A stretch of DNA of 64,000 bases from Leptospira sanjuanensis (GCF_022267325.1 NZ_JAIZBG010000001.1:2023501-2087500), one strand, 5' to 3'. Positions 28,679-44,565 are shown, counted from the stretch's first letter. Program-made: numbers and translations. Notes: a model not told the origin generated them from the sequence alone.

Positions 28679-30082
28679 ATGGGTTCTTTACGCATATATT
28701 CTATTTTTATAATATTTCATCTTTGTTTTTTAGTTTCCGTTTCGTTTGCAGATTCCAAGTCGGATCGTAAGACGCTTGAAGAAATCCTGACTTTGATCGC
28801 AGAGGAACATCCCGAAGCGAAATCGCTCGGACATCTTACGCATTCTCACAAATCCCATACCGAAGCTTCCGGGATTCTACCCGATCCGAAAATCGGGATC
28901 GCCTATCGAAACTATCCCACCCGCAACGGATACGCGTTAAACGACCGCCCTTTGGACACGCCCACGATGACCGGGGTGGAGTTTTCCGTTTCGCAGGAAC
29001 TTCCGTTTCCGGGCAAACTCGGAAGCGAACAAAAAATTTCCAAATTTATGGAGAAGGAAGCGGGTTATACGTATCTTTCCGGAATCAACCGTCTTTTGAG
29101 CGATCTTCTCTCGAAACTCAATCGATACCAACGATCCAGAAATAAGCTGGAGTTGAACCGAAGAGTCCTCGAATTGCTTTCGGCTCAAAAAAACGTGGTT
29201 CAAGGATATTATTCCTCTGGCAGCGTTTCTCTGGCGGAAGCGTTCAAACCTACGATCGCCAGAACGGAGGCGTTGGAAAGAGAAACGGAATATTCCACAA
29301 ATATAAAGGACTTAAACTCTCAACTGGAATACTTTCTGATCGAGGATAAACTTTCCAAAAACGACCTCACCTCCTTGGACGCGGATTCCTACTTTAGAGA
29401 AAACGAATATAGAATATTATCGCTCCATACTTCCATCGATTCGTTGAGCGGAGAAAGCCCGGATTACAAGGCGTTTGTCACGGAAGAAAAACGATTTAAG
29501 GAAACCGCCAAACTCGGAAAACTTTCTCTTCTTCCTCAAACCGAAGTCTTCTTTTCTTACATGAATCGCAGATCGCAGACGTTCGCATTGGACCGAGGAC
29601 CGCTCGATTACAAACTTATGGATACGACCGAATATCGAGGGGATCTATTCAGTTTCGGGGTTACGATGAAGGTTCCTTTTTGGTCCGCGTTCAAATGGGA
29701 TAGCATCACAGGTCAGTATGAAAAGCAGGCCGATGCCGGAAAAGAATCCGCCGTAAAGGCGAGAAAACAGATCGCTTCCGAGCTCAAGAGAAATTTGGAA
29801 CTCATCTACGGTTTGCAAAAACAAATCGATCTCCTTCAAAAACAGCTCATTCCCGAATTGGAGAAAACGGTGCGCGCCAATACGCATCTTTACATCCCCG
29901 GAAAAACGAAATTGCAGGAAGTTTTGACCGCGCAAGTGGAAGTGGTCAACGCGAAGATCCGCCAGGAAGATCTATTAGAAAGAAAAAACGAATCGATTCT
30001 CAACATTCTCCGTTTGTTGAGCAGACTCCAACCTGAAAAAGAAATCGGTCCGCATTCGAATCACTCGGGAGAAACATTATGA
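28679..30082 (+). CDS. Outer-membrane efflux channel (CusC/CzcC, TolC family)
   Basis: 467 residues. A signal peptide (1-25, ending SVSFA) is followed by two long alpha-helical/coiled repeats of the TolC family, for example QKNVVQGYYSSGSVSLAEAF and LHIPGKTKLQEVLTAQVEV near the end. A histidine-containing stretch (HLTHSHKSH) follows the mature N-terminus. TAAGGAGGAGCC directly before the ATG is a near-perfect ribosome-binding site. It forms the outer-membrane exit duct of the efflux complex encoded by the next two genes; its stop overlaps the adaptor start by 4 nt. Confidence 0.92.
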   Translation: MGSLRIYSIFIIFHLCFLVSVSFADSKSDRKTLEEILTLIAEEHPEAKSLGHLTHSHKSHTEASGILPDPKIGIAYRNYPTRNGYALNDRPLDTPTMTGVEFSVSQELPFPGKLGSEQKISKFMEKEAGYTYLSGINRLLSDLLSKLNRYQRSRNKLELNRRVLELLSAQKNVVQGYYSSGSVSLAEAFKPTIARTEALERETEYSTNIKDLNSQLEYFLIEDKLSKNDLTSLDADSYFRENEYRILSLHTSIDSLSGESPDYKAFVTEEKRFKETAKLGKLSLLPQTEVFFSYMNRRSQTFALDRGPLDYKLMDTTEYRGDLFSFGVTMKVPFWSAFKWDSITGQYEKQADAGKESAVKARKQIASELKRNLELIYGLQKQIDLLQKQLIPELEKTVRANTHLYIPGKTKLQEVLTAQVEVVNAKIRQEDLLERKNESILNILRLLSRLQPEKEIGPHSNHSGETL

Positions 30083-31245
30083 AATCATTTTATACAAAAG
30101 CGATCGTTTGGATCGCTCTTTCCGTCGTTTTAGCGGCCTGTGCTTCCAAAAAGGAAACGTATTATTGTCCGATGCATCCGACTTACACGTCGGATCGCCC
30201 CGGAACATGCCCGATTTGTAATATGGATTTGGTTCAAAAAGGGCACGAGGATCACGAAAACCATTCCGGTAGCTCGACTCTGAACGGCGATTTAACGACG
30301 AATAATAATTCGATGGGAGCCAAAGATGATTCCTCAGCGAACGGCACATCCATGGATTCTTCTTCTGCTCAAAATCAAAACGCAACGAACGAAGACCACG
30401 CTTCTCACGAGGATTCTGCGGTTCAAAATAAATCGCCGGAGACGAATCCAAGTCCGAATCCGCAAGAACTAAAACTTTCCTTGGAAAAACAACAATCGAT
30501 CGGAATCAAAACGGAATCGGTGCAAAGAAGGGATTTAACCAAATCGATTCAAGCATATTCAACCGTTGCGTATGATCCCGATTTATATACGGCTTTGACC
30601 GAATATAAGGAACTGCTTCGATCCCGTGAGTTATTACCCGATTCCTCCTTTGGCGGACAAAACCCGCAGATTCGTCTGAGGCAACTCGGTTTATCTCCCG
30701 AGCAAATCCGGCTTTGGACCTCGGGCAAACGAGATCCTTCCGAATTGATTTTAGGCGGAAAGTCGGGAAGGGCGCATATTTATTCTCAGATCTACGAATC
30801 CGATTTGTCCGCGATCCATGTCGGTTTAAAAATTTCCTTCCAGACGAAGGTTTTTCCGAACAAAACCTTTACGGGAAAAATCGCAAGCATCGATACGATT
30901 CTCGACAAGAACAATCGAACCCTTCGTTTACGAAGCGAAGTGAACGACCGCGAACAAATTCTGAAACCGCAGATGTTCGGAGATCTGGAAATCGTTCTTC
31001 CTCTCAAAAAAATCCTGAGCGTTCCTTCTTCCGCGATTTTGGATACGGGAATTCATAAGATGGTCTATGTTCAAACCGGTCCGGATCGGTTCATGGGAGT
31101 GCCCGTAAAAACCGGAATCAGCGCCGGGTCTTGGGTGGAAATCAAGGAAGGCTTAGAAGAAGGACAGAGGGTGGTCGTGGAATCAGCTTTTCTGATCGAT
31201 TCCGAAGCAAGGATTCGTTTCGGATCCTCTTCCCACAAACATTGA
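30079..31245 (+). CDS. Efflux membrane-fusion protein with heavy-metal-binding domain (CusB-like)
   Basis: 388 residues. A lipoprotein signal peptide ends at LAAC with Cys21. A heavy-metal-binding domain follows at once (YYCPMHP at 28-34, CPICNMD at 44-50; Cys30, Met32, His33, Cys44, Cys47, Met49). A low-complexity Ser/Asn/His linker leads to the adaptor proper: a beta-barrel/lipoyl half at about 130-200 and a C-terminal barrel with LRSEVNDREQILKPQMFGDLEI. It bridges the inner pump and outer channel in the periplasm and can hand metal to the pump. It overlaps the channel gene by 4 nt and ends 7 nt before the pump gene. Confidence 0.93.
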   Translation: MKSFYTKAIVWIALSVVLAACASKKETYYCPMHPTYTSDRPGTCPICNMDLVQKGHEDHENHSGSSTLNGDLTTNNNSMGAKDDSSANGTSMDSSSAQNQNATNEDHASHEDSAVQNKSPETNPSPNPQELKLSLEKQQSIGIKTESVQRRDLTKSIQAYSTVAYDPDLYTALTEYKELLRSRELLPDSSFGGQNPQIRLRQLGLSPEQIRLWTSGKRDPSELILGGKSGRAHIYSQIYESDLSAIHVGLKISFQTKVFPNKTFTGKIASIDTILDKNNRTLRLRSEVNDREQILKPQMFGDLEIVLPLKKILSVPSSAILDTGIHKMVYVQTGPDRFMGVPVKTGISAGSWVEIKEGLEEGQRVVVESAFLIDSEARIRFGSSSHKH

Positions 31246-31252
31246 GGTTTTT

Positions 31253-34200
31253 ATGATTCAAAATATTATTCGATTTTCCGTATATAATAAATTCTTAATT
31301 ATACTTTTGACCCTGGGAGCGATCGCCGCATCGATCGTATCTTTGCGGAACATTCCTTTGGACGCGATCCCAGATCTTTCGGATACGCAGGTGATCGTCT
31401 ATTCCCGATGGGATCGAAGCCCCGACATTTTGGAGGATCAAGTCACTTATCCGATCATAACATCCTTATTGGGCGCTCCTAAGATCAAAGCGGTTCGCGG
31501 CTTTTCGGATTTCGGATTCTCGTATGTCTACGTCATCTTTCAGGATGGGACCGATATATACTGGGCGCGTTCGAGGGTTCTCGAATATCTTTCCCGAATC
31601 CAATCCAATCTTCCCGCGGGAGTCAAAACCGAGTTGGGTCCCGACGCAAGTTCGGTGGGTTGGGTCTATCAATATGCTTTGACCGATACGAGCGGGAATT
31701 CTTCCCTTGCGGATCTGAGAACGTATCAGGATTTTAAACTCAAATATCTTTTGAACGCGGTCGGGGGCGTTTCCGAAGTAGCTTCGTTAGGCGGTTTTAG
31801 AAAACAGTATCAGATCACCATCCAACCGAACGCATTACGATCCTATAATATCGATTTCGATACGTTGGTGCAGAGAATTCGCGCGAGCAATCAGGAAACC
31901 GGCGGAAGGCTTCTCGAAATATCGGGAGCGGAATACATGGTTCGGGGAAGGGGGTATCTTTCTTCTTTGGAAGATTTGGAAAATATCTCTCTCGGAACCG
32001 ACTTGAACGGAACGCCGATCCTTTTGAAAAACGTCGCGACCGTCCAATTCGGTCCCGACATACGGAGGGGAATCGCCGATTTAAACGGGGAAGGGGACGT
32101 GGTCGCGGGAACGATTGTTATGCGACATGGGGAAAACGCGCTCAACGTGATCGATCGTCTTAAAACAAAACTCGAAACGATCCGAAAGAATTTACCGGAC
32201 GGAGCAGAACTCATCCCTACTTACGATCGATCGGAGTTGATCCGGAGCGCGATATCGACGCTCCAATGGAAATTGATCGAAGAGATGCTCATCGTCTCCG
32301 CGGTGATCCTTTTGTTTTTGTGGCATTTCCCCTCGGCGATCATACCGATTTTGACGATCCCGATCAGCGTGCTTCTTACCTTTATCCCGATGTTTCTTTT
32401 GGACATCAACGCAAACCTAATGTCCTTGTCCGGAATGGCGATTTCGATCGGAGTTCTCGTCGACGGCGCGATCGTCGAGGTGGAAAACGCGTATAAAAAA
32501 CTCGAAGAGTGGGAAGCGGGGGGTAGAAAAGGGGATTATCACCAAGTTCGTTTGGAAGCCCTTTTGGAAGTCGGACCGTCCGTATTCTTTTCTCTGCTCG
32601 TCATTGCGGTCGCATTCTTTCCTGTCTTCGCTTTAGTCGATCAGGAAGGAAGATTGTTCAAACCTTTGGCCTATTCCAAAAACATCGCGATGGCAGTTGC
32701 CGCGCTTCTTGCGATCACTCTTGATCCGGCATTTCGGATGTTGTTCACGAGAATGGATCCGTTCACTTTTAAAAGCGCGTTTCTTTCCAAGATCGCGACA
32801 AACCTCTTCGTAGGAAAGTATTACCCGGAAGAAAAACATCCGGTCAGTAAGATTCTGTTTCGACTCTACGGGCCTGCGTGTCGCTGGGTCTTGCATCATC
32901 CCAAACAAACGATATTCTCCGCGATCGTTCTCGTAGTATTAACGATCCCCGTGTATTGGAGTTTGGGCAGCGAATTTATGCCCCCGCTCGACGAAGAAAG
33001 CCTGTTGTATATGCCGACCACGTTACCCGGAATCGGTGTTGCCGAAGCGGAAAAATTGATGGTTTCTATGGATCAAAAATTGAAATCGATTCCCGAGATC
33101 AAACGCGTATTCGGAAAATCCGGCAGATCGGAAACGGCAACGGATTCGGCCCCGTTCTCCATGATGGAAACGGTAATTCTTTTAAAGCCAAAAGAAGAAT
33201 GGAGAAAGGCGGATCGATTCTATTCCCATTGGCCGCGAATCTTTCAACTTCCGTTTTTACCGTTCAGCAACGAAAGAATCACCAAGGAAGAACTGATCCA
33301 AATTCTCAACCGAGAAATGCAATACCCCGGCGTGACGAACGCCTGGACCATGCCGATCAAAGCGCGGATCGATATGCTGAGCACGGGAATGCGAACGCCG
33401 GTGGGAATCAAGATTCTCGGTTCGTCCTTGGAGGAAATCGAACGGATCGGAGTGGAAATCGAAAGTCTATTAAAGACGCTCCCCGACACAAGGAGCGCTT
33501 TCGCGGAAAGAACCGCAGCCGGTTACTATCTCGATATAGAATTAAAAAGATCTAATTTAGCAAGATATAATATTTCCGTGGATTCGGCTCAGCAGATCGT
33601 AGTCTCCGCCATCGGAGGAGAATCGATCACACAGACGATAGAAGGACGGGAACGTTTTTCGGTAAATCTCCGTTATCCGAGGGAACTTCGAGATTCCGCG
33701 GATACGATCCGTTCCATTCTCGTTCCGACCGCAACTTTCGGACATATTCCTCTTGCGGAAATCGCGGACGTTAGACTCAAAACGGGGCCTTCCATGATCC
33801 GGGATGAAAACGGATTCTTAGCGGGTTACGTCTACGTCGATCCGGCTACGAGCGACATCGGAGGTTACGTCGACGAAGGCAAAAAACTTTTACAGGAAAA
33901 GATCAAAATCCCGAGCGGGTATTCCATCGAATGGAGCGGCCAATACGAGAATATGATCCGGGTTCGGGAAAGAATGAAGTATGTTCTGCCCATCACGATC
34001 CTCATCATCTTCTTATTGTTATACGCGAATACCAAGTCTTATGCAAAGACTTGGATCGTATTGCTCGCGGTTCCGTTTTCTCTCGTGGGAGCGGTCGGAC
34101 TTCTTTATGCTTTGGGTTATCACGTATCGGTTGCGGTTTGGGTGGGAATGATCGCGCTGATGGGACTCGACGCGGAAACCGGAGTCTTTATGCTTTTGTA

Positions 34201-34576
34201 TCTCGATTTATCCTATGCGGACGCCGAAAAGAAAGGTCGTCTTCGGAACGAGGAAGAATGGATCGAAGCGGTTTTCCACGGAGCGGTTCATCGCGTTCGT
34301 CCGAAAATCATGACAGTACTTGCGGCGATGATGGGATTGTTGCCGATTCTCTGGTCGAACAGTACCGGCTCAGACGTGATGAAACGGATCGCCGCTCCGA
34401 TGGTGGGCGGACTTACTACGAGTTTCATTCTGGAATTGCTCGTATATCCGCCCGTATATCTGCTTTGGAAACAGGGGAAATTGACTCCGAGCAACTTATT
34501 CGCTTTCTGGAATATTCAAAAAGAAGAATCCATTTTTACCGCTTCGCCGACTCGGCAAAAGCGGGGCAAAAAATGA
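31253..34576 (+). CDS. Heavy-metal RND efflux pump, CusA-like (copper/silver type)
   Basis: 1107 residues. The heavy-metal RND signature is clear: RNIPLDAIPDLSDTQVIV near the start and VLVDGAIVEVENA, with Asp404 in TM4 for proton coupling. By alignment from memory with E. coli CusA, three methionines that bind Cu(I)/Ag(I) are kept: Met587 in LLYMP, Met637 in APFSMMET and Met708 in RIDMLSTG. The spacing of the first pair (50) matches CusA 573-623. An insertion of about 22 residues lies before the third. This supports copper/silver rather than cobalt-zinc-cadmium. It is the last gene of the operon, followed by a hairpin shared with the convergent flagellin. Confidence 0.93.
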   Translation: MIQNIIRFSVYNKFLIILLTLGAIAASIVSLRNIPLDAIPDLSDTQVIVYSRWDRSPDILEDQVTYPIITSLLGAPKIKAVRGFSDFGFSYVYVIFQDGTDIYWARSRVLEYLSRIQSNLPAGVKTELGPDASSVGWVYQYALTDTSGNSSLADLRTYQDFKLKYLLNAVGGVSEVASLGGFRKQYQITIQPNALRSYNIDFDTLVQRIRASNQETGGRLLEISGAEYMVRGRGYLSSLEDLENISLGTDLNGTPILLKNVATVQFGPDIRRGIADLNGEGDVVAGTIVMRHGENALNVIDRLKTKLETIRKNLPDGAELIPTYDRSELIRSAISTLQWKLIEEMLIVSAVILLFLWHFPSAIIPILTIPISVLLTFIPMFLLDINANLMSLSGMAISIGVLVDGAIVEVENAYKKLEEWEAGGRKGDYHQVRLEALLEVGPSVFFSLLVIAVAFFPVFALVDQEGRLFKPLAYSKNIAMAVAALLAITLDPAFRMLFTRMDPFTFKSAFLSKIATNLFVGKYYPEEKHPVSKILFRLYGPACRWVLHHPKQTIFSAIVLVVLTIPVYWSLGSEFMPPLDEESLLYMPTTLPGIGVAEAEKLMVSMDQKLKSIPEIKRVFGKSGRSETATDSAPFSMMETVILLKPKEEWRKADRFYSHWPRIFQLPFLPFSNERITKEELIQILNREMQYPGVTNAWTMPIKARIDMLSTGMRTPVGIKILGSSLEEIERIGVEIESLLKTLPDTRSAFAERTAAGYYLDIELKRSNLARYNISVDSAQQIVVSAIGGESITQTIEGRERFSVNLRYPRELRDSADTIRSILVPTATFGHIPLAEIADVRLKTGPSMIRDENGFLAGYVYVDPATSDIGGYVDEGKKLLQEKIKIPSGYSIEWSGQYENMIRVRERMKYVLPITILIIFLLLYANTKSYAKTWIVLLAVPFSLVGAVGLLYALGYHVSVAVWVGMIALMGLDAETGVFMLLYLDLSYADAEKKGRLRNEEEWIEAVFHGAVHRVRPKIMTVLAAMMGLLPILWSNSTGSDVMKRIAAPMVGGLTTSFILELLVYPPVYLLWKQGKLTPSNLFAFWNIQKEESIFTASPTRQKRGKK

Positions 34577-34633
34577 TAAACCGAAACGATCGATAAACTA
34601 AAAAAAGTCATCGAACGCGCTCGCCGCAAAACG

Positions 34634-34668
34634 AAAAGCCGCTTCGAATTTTTTCGAAGCGGCTTTTC
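34634..34668. terminator. Bidirectional hairpin between efflux operon and second flagellin
   Basis: AAAAGCCGCTTCGAA (34634-34648) pairs perfectly with TTCGAAGCGGCTTTT (34654-34668) around a TTTTT loop. The A and T runs flanking the GC-rich stem make it an intrinsic terminator in both directions, as fits two convergent units. Confidence 0.85.
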
Positions 34669-34756
34669 AACCGAGGTTCGCCTAAAAATCTCCGTTTCAA
34701 GAAAATCCGACGTTCTCAGCGTCGATCCAAAAGCGAAGAATTCTTTTCCAAAAGAA

Positions 34757-35943
<1,187 letters not shown>

Positions 35944-36470
35944 ATGAAAATCTATACTAAAAAGGGAGATTTCGGTCAAACCTCTCTTGCCACCGGTTCC
36001 AAGGTTTCCAAATCGGATCGTAGAGTAGAACTCTACGGAACCGCGGATGAACTCAATTCAACGATCGGGGTCGTAAGATCCTTTTTGCCTTCCGGCTCCG
36101 AACTTCATTCTCCCCTGGAAACGATTCAAAACCTCCTTTTTGAACTCGGCTCTGAACTAGCCGGGTTTCGACCCAAGGAAGAATCCTGCATCTTAGAATC
36201 CGATATTACGTTTTTGGAAACTGCAATCGATCGGATGCAGGAAAAACTGGAACCTCTGAAAAAATTTATCCTTCCCGGCGGAACGAAGGCTTCTTCTTTT
36301 TTGCATATCTCGAGAACGGTTGCGAGAAGACTGGAACGGGAAATGGTCCGCTTTAAGGAAGAAGGTCTTGAAATTCTTTCTCCGCCGTTGATTTTTATGA
36401 ACCGCCTTTCGGATTATTTTTTTGTGGCCGCGCGTTTTGCGAATTTGGAAGAAAAGATTCAGGAACCGAT

Positions 36471-36495
<25 letters not shown>
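35944..36495 (+). CDS. Cob(I)alamin adenosyltransferase, PduO type
   Basis: 183 residues from ATG at 35944; the frame is open further upstream but family homology begins at this Met. Motifs of PduO-type enzymes are present: YTKKGDFGQTSL at the ATP site, DRRVELYGTADELNS, SRTVARRLEREMV with the conserved Arg residues, and LNRLSDYFFVAAR near the end. It adenosylates cob(I)alamin to make coenzyme B12 in the cytoplasm. It overlaps the POT transporter gene by 25 nt. No B12 synthesis genes lie adjacent. Confidence 0.93.
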
Positions 36496-37775
<1,280 letters not shown>

Positions 37776-37825
37776 AGCGAACAGGAAGTTTCTATATTCT
37801 AAGATTTGTATATTAGGAGATGCTG

Positions 37826-39100
37826 ATGTTTCGAATTTCCAAGATTTTTTTGATTCTTTTCTGGATTCCCGTTTCCTTGTTTGCCGATCCGTTTTCCGAT
37901 CTGCTCAAGGAGGATTTCGAAGCGGGTCAAACCCTGCTCATCCGCAACTCCGTCTTTCAAAGGTTAGGCGGGAAATCCAAGGATCCGAAGGTGATCGAAA
38001 TCACGAAAAACACGATTCCCTGGGCGATCATGGAAGGGCTCGCGCCCGATACGATCGCGGATCTGATCGTAAACCAATACTATGTTTCACTTTCCGGAAT
38101 GCGTTTTACCGAAGCGGAAGACGCCATCCCGATTCTTTCCAAACAAAAACTTTCCGATAAGGATTTCGTTTTGGTTTCCTTATTCGTAAAGGAAACGGAC
38201 AAGGCCGGAATTCGGGAAGAAATCCGAAACGTTTTCCTATCGACCGCGCTCAAATCCCGTTGGGACGGCTTTTCTATTTTGGCCGGTGGACGAGCACTTA
38301 TCGCGGGAAAATACGCGGGCATTCCCGAGAACAGACTCGCTTCCCGAGTGTTGAGTCTGATTCCGAGCAAAGGAGCGAGTTCTTCCTTTGAAAAAACGGA
38401 TTCGGCTTTTCGCCAAGCGATCTTTTTTAATCCGACAAACGACCGTTACACGCTCGCCTCCGATCTTTTGTCCCAATTGAAATCCCTGCACGAAGGCACC
38501 AAAAGCAGATCCTTGGATTCTTGGACGGCGACGATCGCGACGGCACGGACTTTGGATAGCGGTCTCGATTCCGCCGGAGAAGTGGTCATCGGAGACAGAC
38601 CGAAATTCGGATTTGAGGAAAATATCCCGGAACCTCCCTTGGTCCCCGAAGTCGAACCGGACGTTCCCGTTTCACCGGGAAAATCCGACTGGGAAACATT
38701 ACGTTCTTCTTATCTACTTTCCGTGGTTAAGGAATGGGTCGGAACTCCGTATTACTGGGGAGGTACTTCCAAAAAAGGCGTGGATTGTTCCGGATTTACG
38801 TTCAGTTCTCTTACAGATAAACGAGTGGGGGTTCCTGCAAAAATCGTTCCTCGTCTCGGAAGAGATCAGGCCAAATCGGGAAGCGGCGTTTCGCATAACA
38901 ATTTAAGGGCGGGAGATCTGATCTTCTTTTCCGCTTCTCCGAATCAAAGTAAGATCACCCACGTAGGTCTTGTCATCAGCGACAAGGAATTCGCACACGC
39001 TTCTTCCACGAGAGGCGTGGTCATCGATAAGATTTCGATGAAGTGGTGGATCGACCGTTATGTGACATCGCGGAGGGTGTTTAAAAAAGTGGAATCCTGA
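37826..39100 (+). CDS. Secreted NlpC/P60 peptidoglycan endopeptidase
   Basis: 424 residues from the second ATG (37826), which has AGGAG 6 nt upstream; the first ATG at 37820 abuts the AGGAG. A signal peptide (1-20, ending SLFA) precedes a helical region of about 250 residues of unknown fold, a Pro/Val/Glu-rich linker and a C-terminal NlpC/P60 domain (about 290-424). The catalytic set is visible: Cys321 in GVDCSGFTF, His379 in THVGLVI and His391 in FAHASSTRGV. Family enzymes cut between D-Glu and diaminopimelate in wall peptides. The unusual long N-terminal part may control location. Confidence 0.9.
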   Translation: MFRISKIFLILFWIPVSLFADPFSDLLKEDFEAGQTLLIRNSVFQRLGGKSKDPKVIEITKNTIPWAIMEGLAPDTIADLIVNQYYVSLSGMRFTEAEDAIPILSKQKLSDKDFVLVSLFVKETDKAGIREEIRNVFLSTALKSRWDGFSILAGGRALIAGKYAGIPENRLASRVLSLIPSKGASSSFEKTDSAFRQAIFFNPTNDRYTLASDLLSQLKSLHEGTKSRSLDSWTATIATARTLDSGLDSAGEVVIGDRPKFGFEENIPEPPLVPEVEPDVPVSPGKSDWETLRSSYLLSVVKEWVGTPYYWGGTSKKGVDCSGFTFSSLTDKRVGVPAKIVPRLGRDQAKSGSGVSHNNLRAGDLIFFSASPNQSKITHVGLVISDKEFAHASSTRGVVIDKISMKWWIDRYVTSRRVFKKVES

Positions 39101-39114
39101 TCGGGATTTCCACT
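39088..39114 (+). terminator. Hairpin at the end of the NlpC/P60 gene
   Basis: AGTGGAA (39088-39094) pairs with TTCCACT (39108-39114) and the interior TCC/GGGA adds pairs with one bulge. The stop codon lies within it. It is followed by CTTTTG, so the T-run is short; termination is possible but not certain. Confidence 0.5.
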
Positions 39115-39211
39115 CTTTTGTGAGAACCGTCTGCGGGTGATTGTTTTCTATGCGAGCTGATTCTATTGATCGGGGAATCAGCTGGATTTACGGCGATTTT
39201 TGATACTTCGG

Positions 39212-39751
39212 TTAAGAATCGAACCAATCGCGGTAGTCGAGTACGTAAAATGAATTGATCGGTTCCGTTTCCAATCGACGCGCAATCGTATTTTGGAGCA
39301 GATCGAGGTGGAGGATATAGCTGTAAGATCGGTGGAAGGTGGGACCTCCTTCATTCATCGTATTCACGATAGAATCCCCGACTCCAACCTCATCCAACCA
39401 CAATAAATAATTAAAAAGATAACAACGTGAAACTCCATGCATCTGCGCCAATGCGCCGAGAAACGCCCAACTTCCCGTGCTCACCCGAACATTCATTCTC
39501 AACATATTATCTTTCCCGGGCGAAGGCTGATATAAAGTCTTTCTTGCATTCACTCCCAAACGATTCACCGTAGTTAAATACTTGCCGTATCGTTCCAAAA
39601 GAATCGGAATCCTCTTCGCAAGGTTTTTTTGTGTCGTTTCGGGATAACGAGTCCAAGTTGTTTTGGGAATCAGAAGGGTAACAACCTCCGATCTTCTTTC
39701 TTGAAGTTTAGATCGAAGTTCACGATTCGAATTTAAAAGCAGAACACCCAT
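39212..39751 (-). CDS. DUF1564-like Leptospira protein
   Basis: 179 residues, function unknown. The layout matches the Leptospira-associated DUF1564 group as I remember it: an N-terminal helix, a TLLIPK strand, a middle [16 protein letters not shown], and a C-terminal part with [34 protein letters not shown] that looks like a ribbon-helix-helix-like segment. No signal peptide or membrane helix. It stands alone, flanked by 111 and 47 nt gaps. Multiple copies of this family occur in Leptospira genomes, which suggests a mobile or regulatory nature, but none of that is shown here. Confidence 0.65.
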   Translation of the reverse strand: MGVLLLNSNRELRSKLQERRSEVVTLLIPKTTWTRYPETTQKNLAKRIPILLERYGKYLTTVNRLGVNARKTLYQPSPGKDNMLRMNVRVSTGSWAFLGALAQMHGVSRCYLFNYLLWLDEVGVGDSIVNTMNEGGPTFHRSYSYILHLDLLQNTIARRLETEPINSFYVLDYRDWFDS

Positions 39752-39798
39752 ACAAGAAGGCGGTTCCGCAATTCTTCAACTCGGCTCGAAATTCCAAT

Positions 39799-41490
<1,692 letters not shown>

Positions 41491-41492
41491 GA

Positions 41493-41969
41493 ATGGACTT
41501 AAAGACTCATATCATTCCCTGGGATCAAGCGGCAAGTTTTGCGGACACCATCCGCAAAGACCGGAAAATCGTTTTTACCAACGGCTGTTTCGACTTGGTT
41601 CACAAAGGTCATATCACCTATCTTTCCCAGGCTCGGGAACTCGGAGATTTTCTCTGGGTTGGAGTCAATGCGGATTCTTCCGTGAAACGATTGAAAGGAG
41701 AACAAAGACCTGTCGTCGGAGAGGACGATCGAGCGCTTCTTCTTTCCAACCTGAGATTTGTGGATGCGGTAACGATTTTTCCGCAAGACACTCCGCTGGA
41801 TCTGATTCGACTCGTCAAACCCGCAGTTCACGTCAAAGGCGGGGATTACAAGGCGGAGGATCTTCCCGAAACTCCGGTCGTTCGTCAATTCGGGGGAGAA
41901 GTCAAAATCTTGCCGTTCGTACCCGGAAAATCCACCTCGCTCCTCATCGAGAAAATCCTGAAACTCTAA
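41493..41969 (+). CDS. rfaE2: D-glycero-beta-D-manno-heptose-1-phosphate adenylyltransferase
   Basis: 158 residues of the cytidylyltransferase-like fold. NGCFDLVHKGHITYL contains the nucleotide-binding HxGH, and the C-part has KSTSLLIEKIL, matching the ISTT/S-type end of the family. It makes ADP-heptose from the kinase product. Gap to rfaE1 is 2 nt, so the pair is co-translated. Together with kdsA and the lpt genes downstream it shows this stretch is devoted to LPS. Confidence 0.94.
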   Translation: MDLKTHIIPWDQAASFADTIRKDRKIVFTNGCFDLVHKGHITYLSQARELGDFLWVGVNADSSVKRLKGEQRPVVGEDDRALLLSNLRFVDAVTIFPQDTPLDLIRLVKPAVHVKGGDYKAEDLPETPVVRQFGGEVKILPFVPGKSTSLLIEKILKL

Positions 41970-42070
41970 AACGAAGTCCTGAACTTTTTTTGGAGACAGA
42001 ATTCTCGGAAATTCCTGTTTGAATTTCAAGAAACACTAAAAAACTCTGTTCTGAAAGGCGGGAATGCAAG

Positions 42071-43689
<1,619 letters not shown>

Positions 43690-43693
<4 letters not shown>

Positions 43694-44553
43694 GAGACAA
43701 TACCTGCACCAAGAGAGATTTTCTAAACGGAAGTAAGATCGGGGGAGACGAACCTTTCTTTTTGATCTCCGGTCCCTGCGTTATGGAGAATCGAGATCTG
43801 CTGGATCGTGTCTGCGCCGAGATGATCGAAATCTGCGCCGAACTCAAAATTCCTTATATCTTCAAAAGCAGTTTCGATAAAGCGAATCGTTCCTCGGTGA
43901 ATTCTTACAGAGGTCCGGGACTTGCGGAAGGTATTAAAAATTTAGAATATATCAAAAACAAGTACAACGTTCCGGTTCTTACCGACATTCACGAAACGCA
44001 TCAGATCGCACCCTTAAAGGACGTAATCGACGTTTATCAAATCCCCGCATTTCTTTGCAGACAAACCGATCTTATCGCCGAATCCGCAAAAACGGGAAAA
44101 TGGGTGAACGTGAAGAAGGGTCAGTTCTTAGCTCCCGCAGACACTCGTCACATCGCGGTTAAGATGAAAGAATCCGGAAGCGACAAATGTCTCGTGACCG
44201 AACGGGGAACTAGTTTCGGTTACGGAAATCTCATCTTTGACGGAAGAGCGGTCCCGATCATTCACGGATTCGACATTCCGGTCGTGTTCGACGCGACCCA
44301 TTCGGCTCAGCTTCCGGGAGCGGCGGGCAACAGCACGGGCGGACAAAGAGAATTCATACCGAGCGTCCTTCGTTCCGCCGTTTCTCTTGGAATCGAAGGA
44401 ATCTTTATGGAAGTCCATCCCGATCCTGAAAAAGCACTTTCGGATGCGACGACTCAATATCCGCTTTCCGAAATCAAATCTCTACTCAAAGAAATGATCG
44501 GACTGGATCGTTATATCAAAAAAGAGATCCTCGTTTCCAGACCTCGATCGTAA
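43690..44553 (+). CDS. kdsA: 3-deoxy-8-phosphooctulonate synthase
   Basis: 287 residues. KDO-8-P synthase signatures: FLISGPCVMENRD near the start, FKSSFDKANRSS, TDIHETHQ, FLCRQTDLI, and VFDATHSAQLPG with GGQREFIPSV. It joins phosphoenolpyruvate and arabinose-5-phosphate to KDO-8-P for the inner core of LPS. The ATG overlaps the pyrG stop by 4 nt, with AGGA just upstream. LPS export genes follow in the same direction. Confidence 0.96.
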
Positions 44554-44565
44554 CCGGTTCTTTCC

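Noticed and set aside
33931..34596. 221-aa frame inside the CusA-like gene in another frame
   Set aside because: Arg/Ser-rich composition and no start signal; the CusA frame is fully conserved here.
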